Source: Apoderus coryli
Lineage: Eukaryota > Arthropoda > Insecta > Coleoptera > Attelabidae
Assembly (NCBI GenBank): GCA_911728435.2
Contig: OU452205.1
Span: forward strand, 5,400,260 to 5,464,259
Direction: 5' to 3'
Length of the DNA stretch: 64,000 bases
A program made the translations under genes and the position numbers. Below, one piece after another: positions 22,413-33,373 of this stretch. Each line of letters starts with the position of its first letter. Within the stretch, counting starts at the first letter, position 1. The notes under the pieces are model-generated. The model was not told the DNA's origin. It ran no database searches and saw nothing but the letters and a program-made list of their open reading frames with translations.

Positions 22413-23867
22413 AATTTGTAGCAGGAGTTATCCTAAAGAATTGTTTATATAAGTTTAGTTGTCTGTGGAAGGTTTTTGGTTTCTAAAATAACTATTTAAA
22501 AGTTGAAAGCAAAAATGACAATTCAAGAATTCAACAAAACAGATCTACTTTTTTTTGCAATTATCTTAACATATTAAAAATAAAACAGAACGTGGAAATT
22601 AACTAAACCTCAACAGAACAAAACGCTATGAAACAGAAGACCACATCTCATCTCATTTATTAAACGATGTCACGACCGTACAAAAGGGAAAAATAGGGAA
22701 ATTTAAATGGAGAACAATGTATTAAAGCACCCGGTGCTCAATGTATACTCGTATTATATTCTGTGTGTTAAAATAACCACACACACACATTCAACATACA
22801 AAGAACTAATAATGTACATTATGAAAATATACCGCAGTTGGCATTGCAGCAGACAACTGAAGATCACATATTAGATAAAGTCCAACACAGAGAGGAATTT
22901 AACATTCAGTATGTTAAAAGAGGGAGAAAGAGGATTTGTAAGGTTTTAGGATGGGCGCGACGTGTATAGTGTAGGAACTGAAATGCCCTTTAATAGTGAC
23001 ATACTTCAACCAGTAGCGTAACAAAATGTCAAATCTTAAATCTGATAAAGATATTTCAGATTTTGAATAGAATATTTGAGTTTGGCTGAGTGAGTTAGTG
23101 GGAGAGAAATTGAAGTTGTTGTAACGACCTTGTACGCTCTACTAGTCTCAAGGTCAAAGATGACGTTACAATATAATTTGAGATCTGGTTATTGTTGAAC
23201 GCGGGAACGAATGCACTTGCAACCCTTGTTTTATAAATAGCTATTGATTGGTCGAAGTGATATCGAGGTATATAATCAGTTATACAGTGGAAGTATAAAG
23301 TGTGGAAACCCCTTGTATATTTCCAAAAATAATCGTTATTTTGAAAAAATTTGTAAAGAAAAGTTATTTGATATAATTTTTGGCACAGCCTGTTGATGTT
23401 TAATTTTCTATAGCGTTAACTGCTTTGTTGCTATGACAACCAACTTTGTTTATTTTTAATGACATGGTATATTTTTCTTTTCATTTTTAGGTAGAGCATT
23501 TATTTCTGGATAGAACATAAAATTTTTATATGGCTACATTAGAAAATAATTCAGAAAAAACTGTTTTATAAAACAACAAATTTTTATAAGTCTTGCCATG
23601 GAGGCCTCGGTTGACTAGGTCTTCTTCTATCCACACACGATACACGCGAACTTCGGCATTTATTAATTAAGTCAAATAGAAATGCTATTTATTTCATTTA
23701 ATAATTAATAGAGTAAAATAATCTACATTATTATTACTCAGTAAGTTTATTTTATATAGGTATAGGAATAATAATAATAAAACGTGCTAATGCTACAAAA
23801 CCCCAAAAGGCCATTGACCGAAGTCCTTCAGCCTATGCAAAATTTAAATTAATACAATATATTTTAA
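22413..23867. other. No gene seen
   Basis: A short CA repeat at about 22776-22790 and an AAT repeat near 23766-23778; no coding sequence recognised. Confidence 0.55.
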
Positions 23868-23875
23868 CATATTGA

Positions 23876-25907
23876 TAAATATAATACATAAACAAAGATG
23901 GCAAGCACAAGTATGGTGTTGCCATCATATTAGACCAGGAATCTGGTTGTGCTGTTGAGACGTTTTTACCGATCTCTGATAGGGTAATGACGCTAACATT
24001 CAAAACCTCACACTCAAAACTAAACTTGATCCAAGTATATGCGCCAACCACCAAAGGAACAGATGATGAAGTAGAGGCATTGTATTAAGACATTAGTAGA
24101 GCATTGGGCGCCACGAAGTCCAGGGACATCACCATAATAATGGGCGACTTTAATGCGAAGGTTGGGAGTGGGACGGTACAAAACCTGGTAGGTAGATTTG
24201 GACTGGGAGATCGTAATGAGCGAGGCGATCGCCTTGTACAATTTTGTCAAGAAAATAACTTTGTTGTGACAAATACCTTTTTTAAACTACCCAAGAGAAG
24301 ACTATACACTTGGAAATCCCCAGCAGATGGACACAATGGGGCGATAGTCCGAAATCAAATAGATTATATTCTCATTAAAGAAAGGTATCGAAATGCGCTC
24401 AAATCGGTTAAAGCATATCCCGGTGCGGATGTTGGGTCAGACCATAATCCGCTAATTTCCTGCGTCCAAGTAAATCTTAAGCGAACTAGAAAGCTGCGTG
24501 GCACTGCAAGGTTAGACACGATGAAACTTAAAGAGGAGACCATTAAAGAAGGTGTCCAACAAGCAATACATTCCAACCTTGCGAAAGTTAACCCTGAATC
24601 CGAAGATATTGACAATCAATGGGAATCCCTCAAAACCTGCATTCTTTCCCCCTGCCAAGAGTTACTAGCACCTTCTAAAAAGATAAATAAAGAATGGACT
24701 ACTCAGGAAATTTTATTTCTGATGGACCAACGAAGGAAATACAAGAACAACGAAACAAAATATAGGGAAACCCAGAAAAAGATAAGAACAAAAATAAGGG
24801 TAGCAAAAGAACGTTTCTATGAAGAAAAATGCAAGGAAATAGAAGAGCTACAACGTAGATTTGACTTGTATAACCTACATAAGAAGATAAAAGAATTGGC
24901 AGGTCTCAGAAAAGGAAAGATTACTACAATCCTCTTAGATAAAAATGGGAAAACACTATCAAACACAGAAGACAAACTGAAGAGATGGCAGGAATATATA
25001 AAAGACCTTTTCGACAATGTGAGAAATATCACATCCGTAGCTAAGGTAGGACTGGAAGACACAGGTCCCGAAATCACGAAGGACGAAGTCACCCACAGAC
25101 TAAACAACATGAGCAACGGTAAATCTCCTGGCCGGAATTCCTATCGACATTCTTAAGATCATAAGTGAACAAGATATGGATGTCGTGGTGAGACTCTTGA
25201 ACAGCGTCTATGAGTCTGGAAAACTACCAAAGGAATGGCTCTCATCAGTCTTCATATGTTTACCGAAAAAATCGGGTGCAAAAGAGTGCAGTGACCACCG
25301 TACCATAAGCCTCATGTCCCACACTTTGAAACTACTGTTAAAAATAATACTCAACCGCACCCACCAGAAACTCGATCTGGATATAAGTGACAGTCAGTTT
25401 GGCTTTCGCAAAGGATTAGGTACAAGAGAAGCACTATTCGCATTCAACGTAATAGTGCAGCGATGCCTAGATGTTAATTACGACGTATATGCCTGCTTCA
25501 TCGACTATAATAAGGCATGGACTCTGAACGCAGAAATAACCAAAAGACTAGAAGCTTTTGAAATGTGGGTGTACAGAAGAGTACTGAAGGTGTCATGGGT
25601 CGATCGGATAACTAACTAACTTGAGCGACTAAACATAGAAAGAGAGTTGTTAATAACAATTAAAAGCAGAAAACTGCAGTATCTCGGCCATGTGACTCGT
25701 GGACAAAGATACGCCTTACTTCAATTGATAATGCAGGGAAGGATCCAAGGTACAAGAAGCGTGGGTAGAAGAAGGATATCCTGGGTGAGAAACTTGAGAG
25801 AGTGGTTTGGATGTTCCTCGATAGAGTTTTTTAGAGCAGCTGTATCCAAAATAAGAATTGCCATGATGATCGCCAATCTTCGTCGCGGAGATGGCACCTA
25901 GAGAGAG
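23876..25907 (+). mobile_element. RTE-like LINE, copy 1, internally deleted
   Basis: Encodes an APE-type endonuclease and the beginning of the reverse transcriptase, then jumps to the C-terminal end. It is 5' truncated near 23876 and ends in GGCACCTAGAGAGAGAG. The octamer ATATTGAT is found at 23868-23875 and again at 25908-25915, a likely target-site duplication. The 3' untranslated part is only a few bases plus a short AG repeat, as in RTE elements. The family is the one often annotated in insects as 'craniofacial development protein 2-like'. Confidence 0.75.
23891..25904 (+). pseudogene. RTE-like endonuclease/reverse transcriptase, deleted
   Basis: Reads KYGVAIILDQESG, QVYAPTTKGTDDE, a stop at 24087, then from 24104 the endonuclease core IIMGDFNAKVGSG, NQIDYILIKERY and GSDHNPLISC (catalytic Asp/His). 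A coiled, lysine-rich linker follows (24500-25000). A frameshift at about 25130 interrupts the linker before the reverse transcriptase. The first half of that domain is present (VFICLPKKSGAKECSDHRTI, SDSQFGFRKGLGTREALF, CFIDYNKA). At NKA the sequence jumps to WTLNAEITKRLEAFEMW, omitting the catalytic YADD region seen in copy 2. A stop at 25617 breaks the last part (ELLITIKSRKLQYLGHVTRG ... RRGDGT). Confidence 0.85.
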
Positions 25908-25959
25908 ATATTGATTGTATATTGCTAACTAAAGAAATCCTAAATATATTTGAAAAAAA

Positions 25960-27130
25960 AAAAGAGAATCAAAAGAGAAGACGAGTGATGTTGACTTTTC
26001 AATTTTGGCCATGTTCGTGCAGTCTCTGCAAAGCCTCCCAGAGAGTTTCAGGTAGAAATTTCAGACGGGAAATGTGTTCAGGAGGTCGCAATATAGCATA
26101 TTCATGTATTCTTCTTATTTTCTCATCAGAACCAGCAAACTTTGCAGTTAATTGTGGTAGTCGTTCCTCTATTGGTACAATTTGCGTACGGCTGTATAGT
26201 AGTTGGATTCATGGCTTGAATAGCCGGTTTATGGGATTTCGAATTTTTGTGGATGGCCATATTCTAAAAGTGGTCTGCAAATCGACTTATAGATGAAAGC
26301 TGATTTTGAAGTAGATAAGCATTCGCTCTTAAATGATAAGCCCTTAAAACAGTTAGCTCTTGATATGACGAGTTTTCTGATGCTATTGGTATGCTCTTTA
26401 AGGATCAATTTGTGGTCCAAGGTAAAGCCCAAATATTTCACCGACGTCTTCGTGGTTATGCTGATATTTCCTAAGTTAATTGTTGGAGAAGCATTAGTGA
26501 TGGTATGATTGAATATAATGAACTGTGATTTAGCAGCATTTACTTGTAGTCGCCATTTGGAAAACCATGCCAGGGTCCGGTTGAGAAAATTAGACAAGTT
26601 TGCAATTGTCGTTGGTAAATTTTTTCCATGCGAAATCATGGCAGAGTCGTCTGCAAACTGAAGTCCGTAGACAGATTGATAAACGAAGGCAGGAAAAGTA
26701 TCAAAGCAGTATATATTGTATCGACTTGGCAATAAAGATGATCCTTGAGGGACACCCTGATAGGCTGAAAAACCTTTTGAAAATGAAGAATTAATTTTGA
26801 TTTTTAGGTTTCTGTTTTCAATCAAACTTTTAATCAAAAGTAGTAGAAATTGAGGAATGTTTAAAACAAAAAGTCTGTATAATAATCCTTTGTGCCACAC
26901 ACTGTCAAATACTTTGCTAATATCAAGTAGAACTGCAGCAGATTTGCTTTGGGTTAACCGTGCAGCCTGGACATTGGAAACAAATATTGCCAAAGGTTGA
27001 ATAGTTGAATATTTCTCCGCGAAACCGAAAAATGGTTAGGAATTATATTGTTGGCAGAAATCCAATTATACAGAAAATGTTTGACATTTTTTTCGAACAA
27101 TTTGCCGAGCGATATAGGAATATTAATATT
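25960..27130 (-). mobile_element. Jockey-like LINE fragment, reverse transcriptase
   Basis: Minus-strand reading gives INIPISLGKLFEKNVKHFL, then AVLLDISKVFDSVWHKGLLY (first catalytic Asp), GVPQGSSLLPSRYNIY, LQFADDSAMISHG (catalytic FADD), LQVNAAKSQFIIF and VKYLGFTLD. The main open frame is 26993-26229; the N-terminal part up to 27130 and the C-terminal part down to about 25960 are in other frames or contain stops. It is oriented against the RTE copy that ends 50 bases away. No clear 3' tail was found. Confidence 0.75.
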
Positions 27131-27285
27131 CAATAGATAGATATTTTCGATACGTTATAAATATTATCTAGTGCTTTTGTATGTTACTGCCTCGCACTCC
27201 CCAATTTACTACAAAACTTATTGTTAGACCTTGTAACTTGACCTGTACTCCTATTTCTATGTGTTTCTTTCTTCTGATTACTATA

Positions 27286-27692
27286 TACAGAGTGTCCCTA
27301 AATTATCCTGCCATAATTTACCAAGGAAAAACTTCCTATTAACATGACGTTAAAAATGTACCCTACAGTCCCCGAAAGGTAAAGTTTCGCAAACGGATGT
27401 TCCTAAATATTTTAATGAGAGTTGCAAATTTCACTCGAACACCATGTACTTAAACGATTAGATAACTCAGAAAAGTAATTTCAACAATAAAATAAAAGTC
27501 AAACCTCCTCAAAATAATATTTAAAAAAATGATCGGCAATTCTTTAGCCAGACATGTTTCGGAACCTGACTGGTCCCATCTTCAATGGCTGATAATTAAT
27601 AATGAGGAAACTTTCACGAGATATACTTACTATAATATACTACAATTACGAAGATTCTAAATTTTGACCACCTATTTTAGAAACACCTTGTA
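27286..27692. mobile_element. Short inverted-repeat element (MITE)
   Basis: The left end TACAGAGTGTCCCTAAA at 27286 and right end AAACACCTTGTA (to 27692) form diverged TA-flanked inverted repeats. Non-coding, about 400 bp. A hammerhead-like motif lies inside it. Confidence 0.45.
27546..27590 (-). ncRNA. Hammerhead-ribozyme-like motif with stem I
   Basis: On the minus strand: AGCCA, then TTGAAGA (core CTGANGA with C3 changed to T), stem II GGGACC...GGTTCC, GAAAC, the self-complementary ACATGT, the cleavage-site C, and TGGCT. AGCCA and TGGCT are perfect complements and would form stem I, stem II is six pairs with one wobble. The layout is that of type I hammerheads with a palindromic stem III that works as a dimer, as described for Penelope-like elements. 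The C3 change would impair cleavage. One extra base precedes stem II. Confidence 0.5.
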
Positions 27693-28322
27693 TATTAAAG
27701 AATTGTCGAGCATTGTATAAAGATTATTTCGTGGAAAGTGACTTTTATTTTATTATTGATTTGATAATACTTTTAAGAAAAAACAAAAAACAATATGAAA
27801 TTTAAAGAGATATCCTCGACAACTAGTAAAGAAAATAAGATTTCAATTCATTGAATCACCCATTATACTTCATTACACTAATTGATTTTTATGAGCTTAA
27901 TAAATATATATACACAAATACAATGCAATGTTAAGTAGAGAAAATGTGTTTATATTATAATTGATATTTGAGGTCTAATAACATTTTACGTTAAGAACGT
28001 TACCGCACGCAATAATATGGTTTTAGCTAATAAATTAATTTAAAAAATATTACATACATTTTAGTGGTAGGATAAACAAGGGGATTAAATTGAAAGCCAG
28101 CCATTAGGATCTAGAAAACGGTTAGAGAAGTAGTTTAAATTTAGCATAATCAAAAGGCCACTTTTTTATTACAAGAGACATTTGAAATTGAATAACGCAC
28201 TTAGTTTTTACTTGTCTAAATTCCAACAATGAGGTACACCTCAAATTTGACATGCTCTTATTTAAAATGTCAAAAAGTTCTTTAATTTTTTAAAAATTTT
28301 ATTTGCAAATGTTTGTCAGATC
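27693..28322. other. No gene seen
   Basis: AT-rich, nothing recognised. Confidence 0.55.
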
Positions 28323-28671
28323 TACAGGGTGTCCGGAAATGACGTGTACAACGGAATAGCATAAATTGCGTGGTTTGAGCGTTAGAGGGCTTTAAAAGTG
28401 AATATTTTTTTTACGTTTTTTCAAATAAATCGAAAAATACTTGATAGATTTTATTCATTTTTTAGATACACGTTTGCACCATAAACTACAGTTTTTTATT
28501 GAAGGAACTCCAATTTATAAAATTACAGGGTGTTTAAAAGCTTAGTCACAATAACTTATCTACCCATATTTTTTGTAACCCCCCGTGTAATCAATACTAT
28601 GATTTGAATAAAACGACGTCTACTCCACAAAATGATCTATATACTTATATACGTTAAAACCTTGTTTTTAA

Positions 28672-28714
28672 ATGCCAGACATGTTTCGGACTACACGTCC
28701 ATCATCAGTGGCTT
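28672..28714 (-). ncRNA. Hammerhead-ribozyme-like motif, best copy
   Basis: Minus strand: AGCCA, CTGATGA (intact core), T, stem II GGAC-GTGTA-GTCC, GAAAC, ACATGT, C (cleavage site in a GTC context), TGGCA. The GCCA/TGGC pair would form stem I; ACATGT is self-complementary and would make stem III between two molecules or two tandem copies. All conserved core positions (CUGANGA, GAAA, UH) are present. The deviation from the textbook motif is one unpaired base between the core and stem II. Known from family: Penelope-like elements carry such minimal hammerheads. Activity is not shown. Confidence 0.55.
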
Positions 28715-29312
28715 AAGGAACTTTATACAATATTGTTAGATGTGAGGGTCGTACTTCATACAAATGTTAATACATTATATTATTATAATTACATTGAGTT
28801 AAACGTTTATACATATCTGTAAAATAATCACTTATTTAGGATACGGTGTAATATTATACGTGTAGGAATCTTACCATTTTGTTGGAATTAAATTGAGTTG
28901 TTAAATTAATAAAAATATATAGTTAAATGGTTGAAAATTTGTTAATTATTCTTGTTTTTGTTTTTGTTTTGCGTTTTCTTCTTTTTCTCATTTTAAAAGT
29001 AAATTAAATTAAGAAATTAAAAAACTTTTACAATCTGGTAAGAGCCCACAACAGTATGGCTGTTTTGAAGATTCACAAATGAAATAGGACAAAATGTCGA
29101 GTGGCAAGTATGAAGACAGTTACTCAGGTATCAAGGTCTCAGCCAAAGCTACTCATTCGGTGTTTAAGGGAGGTGAGTAAGTCAAGTGAGGTGAGTGGAT
29201 GAGGAGTTGTTTAATGTGTAATATATTTAGTGAATGAATTTCTGTTAAGGTGTTGAGAGAAGTTATTTGTAATGTCCATGATTTTAGTATCTTTATTATT
29301 TATTATCTATGA

Positions 29313-29480
29313 GTATAGTAACCTTAATGTTTGATTAAAAGTGGTGGTGTCTGTGGCTTAATGATTCTATTGTTTGGGTCTAAGAGAAAATGAAATGTCA
29401 TGTTTTCTCTTAGACCAAAACAAAAGAATCATTAAGCCACAGACACCACCACTTTTAATCAAACATTAAGGTTACTATAC
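29313..29480. repeat. Long near-perfect hairpin, 78 bp arms
   Basis: The segment 29313-29390 (GTATAGTAACCTTAATGTTT...) is the reverse complement of 29403-29480 except for two positions; the outermost 56 positions match perfectly. The loop is about 12 bases. A transcript would form a dsRNA stem long enough for Dicer-2 processing. No reading frame covers it. Confidence 0.9.
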
Positions 29481-29779
29481 TGACATGAATGGGTGATTTT
29501 TAATAATAATAATAAACACAACAATAATACAAGTAGGTAAAAAAGACATTTTTATAAAAGTTGAAGCAGTGCTTCCTAACTTAAGCTAAACTTATATTTT
29601 AGCTTAAACCTATCTGAAAATAGTTTTACATCGCTGGTCAAATTAAGTAGGTAGCTTATGTTTACAAATTAATTTGTCTAGCGTAATGACAGTTTTATGA
29701 GGAATATTCATACACCGATCCCCGAAACTTCAATCTTTCATATAAGTATTCCGCCTATTTCCATATGATGATTTTTATT

Positions 29780-29960
29780 AATCAAAATTAGTGAATGAAA
29801 ATCCGACGTTGTTTCATTCTTAACCAGCCGATTTCCCTAATCTTATTGCTAGCCTCTATCACCCCTACGAATTCCACATACAAGCCGTGTGCCTGAATTC
29901 TGCATCAACTCAATCCTGTTCTCAGCAATTTTAGTCAAACAAGGGCCATATATATGTATA
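29780..29960 (-). pseudogene. LINE C-terminal fragment
   Basis: Minus-strand frames read AENRIELMQNSGTRLVCGIR followed, after a frame change, by NKIREIGWLRMKQRR. This corresponds to the region after the reverse transcriptase domain where many LINEs have RIQxxQNxxxRxxxGxRRxxH ... GWLxxxxRR. Only ~60 codons remain. Confidence 0.55.
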
Positions 29961-30151
29961 TATATTGTCAATAATATAACCCCTAGCTGATTGCGTTATC
30001 ATGCTATCTCGCCACGAGACAACTTGTGTTTATGTTTTACTTTCATTTAGTTTAAAAACATATTAGATACTGCCAATTTTACGGTTATACAAATAGTTGT
30101 TATAAACGTAAAATTATCTGATATTCATCTTTATTTTTACTTATTACTCAC

Positions 30152-30251
30152 CTAACAGGATCTGTGGGGAAGCGAAAAAAATGTTTAGAGCAAGTGTACC
30201 GCTTATGGGACAACATTTTGCAGCACACACATGTCCTCCCTGATTCTTCAT
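30152..30251 (-). CDS. Possible first coding exon, unidentified protein
   Basis: From ATG (30251) 33 codons are open, ending at CCTGTTAG followed by GTGAGTAA, a consensus splice donor, in phase 1. The peptide starts MKNQGGHVCAAKCCP and ends FFASPQILL. The cysteine pattern near the start faintly recalls THAP-type first exons but is not sufficient. A CpG-rich promoter-like segment lies upstream on the same strand. No second exon was found downstream. I do not recognise the protein; it may be a chance frame. Confidence 0.3.
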
Positions 30252-30369
30252 TGTATTAATCATAAGATACGTTAATAAAAATAAAATCCTTTTAATTCTC
30301 ACGAACACTATACCAAAAACATAGTATTAGATTACAAACACAATATTTATTTATCTCGTACACGCCGAC

Positions 30370-30500
30370 AATGAACTATATATTGAACACAGAAGTGAAC
30401 GGTATCTATCTACGTCAATGCGATTATTGTGACGTTTTAACCCATAATGGCGGCGTGCGCGACGATATGCGCAGGACAACTCGCAAGCGGAGAGTCAGAA
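30370..30500 (-). promoter_or_regulatory. Promoter-like CpG-rich segment
   Basis: On the minus strand the segment holds CTGCGCATATCGTCGCGCAC, GCCGCCATTATGG (a GCCAT motif of the YY1/Pho type) and, about 70 bases on, AATATATAG. CpG density is far above the surroundings. It sits 120-250 bases upstream of the possible exon. Confidence 0.3.
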
Positions 30501-30946
30501 TACTCTATTATTTATTATACTGTGGTTCTGGCATGTAGGGATTTAGAAAATATTTTTTTATCTCTAAACTGTTTGACAAACTAAAATTTTGTAAGAGAGT
30601 AAATAGTTTCTAAATAAAATGAGCTATTCACAGAAAAAAACTGGTATTGATTATACAGGGGTTACGAAAAATATGGGTAGATAAGTTGTTGTGACTAAGC
30701 TTTTAAACACTCTGTAATTTTATAAATTGGAGTTCCTTCAATAAAAAACTGTAGTTTATTGGTGCAAACGTGTATCTAAAAAATGAATAAAATCTATCAA
30801 ATATTTTTCGATTTATTTGAAAAAACGTAAAAAAATTATTCACTTTTAAAGTCCTCTAGCGCCCAAACCACGCAATTTTGTATATAGATAAGTTGACCTA
30901 AATCATCAAATTTTCCGTTGTACACGTCATTTCCGGACACCCTGTA

Positions 30947-31708
30947 TATCAAAATAAACAATTTTGCCATTTTACTTAGTCTCACATGCTAATGTTTATT
31001 TTCGCAAATACGCCACGTTACTAGTGTAAAAAAATTTCCTGGGCATACCTACTTGATTACGAAATTTAAAAAATGTATTCAAAAAACTTCCAGTAAAACA
31101 AAAAAATGACAAGGTGCACAGCAGCCCATTCACGTAAACAATCAGCCACTTTAGATGTAAAAGGGTTTGTGTTTACGTGTGTGACATGAAATTATATAGT
31201 AGGTAAAACGGTGTATGATAGACTTTTAAATGTTTCTATAGATGTTTTTTTCTATTACATAAAAACTACCACCCCCTGGTAAGCAGATGTCACAAAATCT
31301 ACATTGAAGTTCCAATGAGTTAGTCAAGCAGCCAGCTGAAAAGTGTTTGTTGTCATTGTCGTGTGCCCAGTAGATGTTATAGTATGTTGTTACAGGAATC
31401 CTTATGGGTAAACGGCACACGTTTGGAATAGATTTTGTTATAGAGATATCTATGATAGAGAATACGTGATGTGCGATGGTTGGAATAAATTAATAAAAAA
31501 GTTAGAATTGTTAGCGTTATCGATCTTGGTGTTAAAATAAATTTTACTACCGTGCTCAATTAGGCACTTTTCCTCTCGTATTTTAGTTCTAAAGAAAAAA
31601 TATATAACAAAACATTGCAAACTAGTTCAACATCAGTTTAGGAACAGATCAGCGAAACTTTTCCTTTAACTCCAAGACCCCAAGTACAATATCTGTTCCT
31701 AAGTCAAC
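30947..31708. other. No gene seen; one short inverted repeat
   Basis: TTAGGAACAGAT at 31637-31648 and ATCTGTTCCTAA at 31690-31701 can pair. Otherwise nothing recognised. Confidence 0.55.
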
Positions 31709-33373
31709 TTCATTACCAGTGGCGGTGCCCTACCTAAAAAATGAAGTAGAAAAAATAATTTAATATTTTATACTTCGCACCAGACCAGTGTGATTTCATT
31801 AGAATTCCCTATAAAATTTTGCATTGGAAATTTTTATTCGAAGACGGCTCTGTCTATGTTATAATCACTCTTGCAGCGCGACTATTCACGGCAATGAAAC
31901 AGAACGTTGGTCTTAGTACATATTACGATGCTCTTGGGCGGAACATTTTTGTGCCTCTATTGTTTTCTTTGCTATCGCGTGCAAAAAACAGAGACAGCAA
32001 TGCATCGCTACGCTATACGCTAGTAACAGTAGAAATTAAACGCATTTGCGACGTCATATATGGGGTGCCGCCCTACCCATCAGTCTATGCGAATAAAATT
32101 TGTGCGTGTGGTGTTGTTGTTTTTGTTTTCGCGATCGGGCTTTTTGAGTATTATAAAGTGAATGTTTTGATTTTGAACAATTACAATAGTAAAGATGAAT
32201 TCAGTGCAATATATGAATGTAAATAATGCTAAATTAACATTTGAGGATCGAATTACTATAACAAAAGTTTTGATGTACAACTGTTGCAAATTTATTTGAA
32301 ACTGAAAAATTTGGTGAATATCGAACCGTCTTTCCAAATGAGTGGAGGAGTGTCATCGACGCTACAAACATTGAGATCTGAGACAGAAGACTACATGTAA
32401 TACTCTGTAAGATCAAGAATTTAATTTAAATTGGTTATATTATATCTGTGATAATTTGTGATATCAAGTAAGGGCGATCTTAGAATAGATGATTTTATAA
32501 AAAATACTTCTCTTGTGTTTTGATTTCATCATCCTCAGACTTTTGGTGAGTGACAATAATTTTGACGTAATTTCTAAAAAGGGAAGGTTCTGCTAAGGCT
32601 AATTTTTTGAAGGCTTGAGTTATATATATTCTTTTGGAAGTTTTTACTATCAATATTATTTTTGTTGTTGGCACTTTCTATTCTTATTTTTGTGCATTTT
32701 TATTAGGAAAAATGTACTGGCGCCCTTAAACCTTAGTAGAGGCAAACCTTTGGAATACCTCAGTTCTATCGGGAATCTGGGTCGAACCCTAAAATATTGA
32801 CTAGCCTGGCATACGAGTGTAACCCCCAATAGAATGCTTGAAATAAGCGTTATACTTTAATGGCTATTATACAAGATATTAAAACTGTTTGTAACTTATT
32901 TATTGGGACTGTGTCTCTGTTACAAATGTTTATCCAAAACAATTTAACATCAACATTTAGTGAATCTGTCGAATTGATGACTGTGTTGTGTACTGTCCTT
33001 ATGACGACTGTAGAAAGCGAAATATGTTTCTCTAGCCTCAAACGGATCAAAACATTTTTAAGAAACACTATGGGCCAGGAAAGGTTGTGCGCGTGTGAAT
33101 TGAAAAAAAACTTGTGAAGTCCATTTCAAATTTTAATGATCAAGTCATCAACCACTTTGCTGTTCAGAAATCTAGGAGGATGGATTTCACTTACAAACAG
33201 TTTTAATGGTCATGGTGAGTTTAGCAAAATGTTATTATCTAGCTACTCTAACTACTTAAAAAAAAAACCTATCATTTTAATTCTTTATTTTGAAAAATTT
33301 TGGGTGGTATTGCCTTATTTCCACCTTGTTGTGCCCCACTTCTTTCAGATCACGAGCGGCCACTGTTCATTAC
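31709..33373 (+). mobile_element. hAT element with perfect 8 bp target duplication
   Basis: TTCATTAC occurs at 31709-31716 and 33366-33373, directly bounding an element of 1649 bp. The left end is CAGTGGCGGTGCCC; the right end reads CACGAGCGGCCACTG, its imperfect complement. An 8 bp duplication and CAGTGGCGG-like termini are hallmarks of hAT transposons. Inside, only the C-terminal end of a hAT transposase is recognisable. The 408-base open frame at 31819-32226 lies in the 5' part and matches nothing I know. Confidence 0.9.
32827..33206 (+). pseudogene. hAT transposase C-terminal (dimerisation) region
   Basis: The frame at 32860-33117 encodes NLTSTFSESVELMTVL, TTVESEICFSSLKRIKTFLR and NTMGQERL, the conserved C-terminal dimerisation region of hAT transposases (the ZMYM1-like group). 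After a frameshift it continues KLVKSISNFNDQVINHF and RRMDFTYK. The catalytic RNase H-like core with the DDE residues upstream is not recognisable, so the enzyme is lost. Confidence 0.75.

Larger units (their letters stand above)
28323..30946. mobile_element. Element with ~280-300 bp terminal inverted repeats
   Basis: TACAGGGTGTCCGGAAATGA at 28323 and its complement ending at 30946 begin inverted repeats that stay recognisable for about 280 bp on the left (to ~28600) and 297 bp on the right (from ~30650). Examples of matched blocks are TTTATTGAAGGAACTCCAAT and ATACACGTTTGCACCA. TA is present outside both ends, which is the target of Tc1/mariner-type elements. The 2 kb between the arms holds no transposase. 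It contains a hammerhead-like motif, a long hairpin, a LINE scrap and a possible first exon, so it is either a composite or has accumulated insertions. Confidence 0.7.

Noticed and set aside
31819..32226. 135-codon open frame on the plus strand
   Set aside because: It lies in the 5' part of the hAT element, has no recognisable motif or splice context, and its composition resembles translated non-coding DNA.
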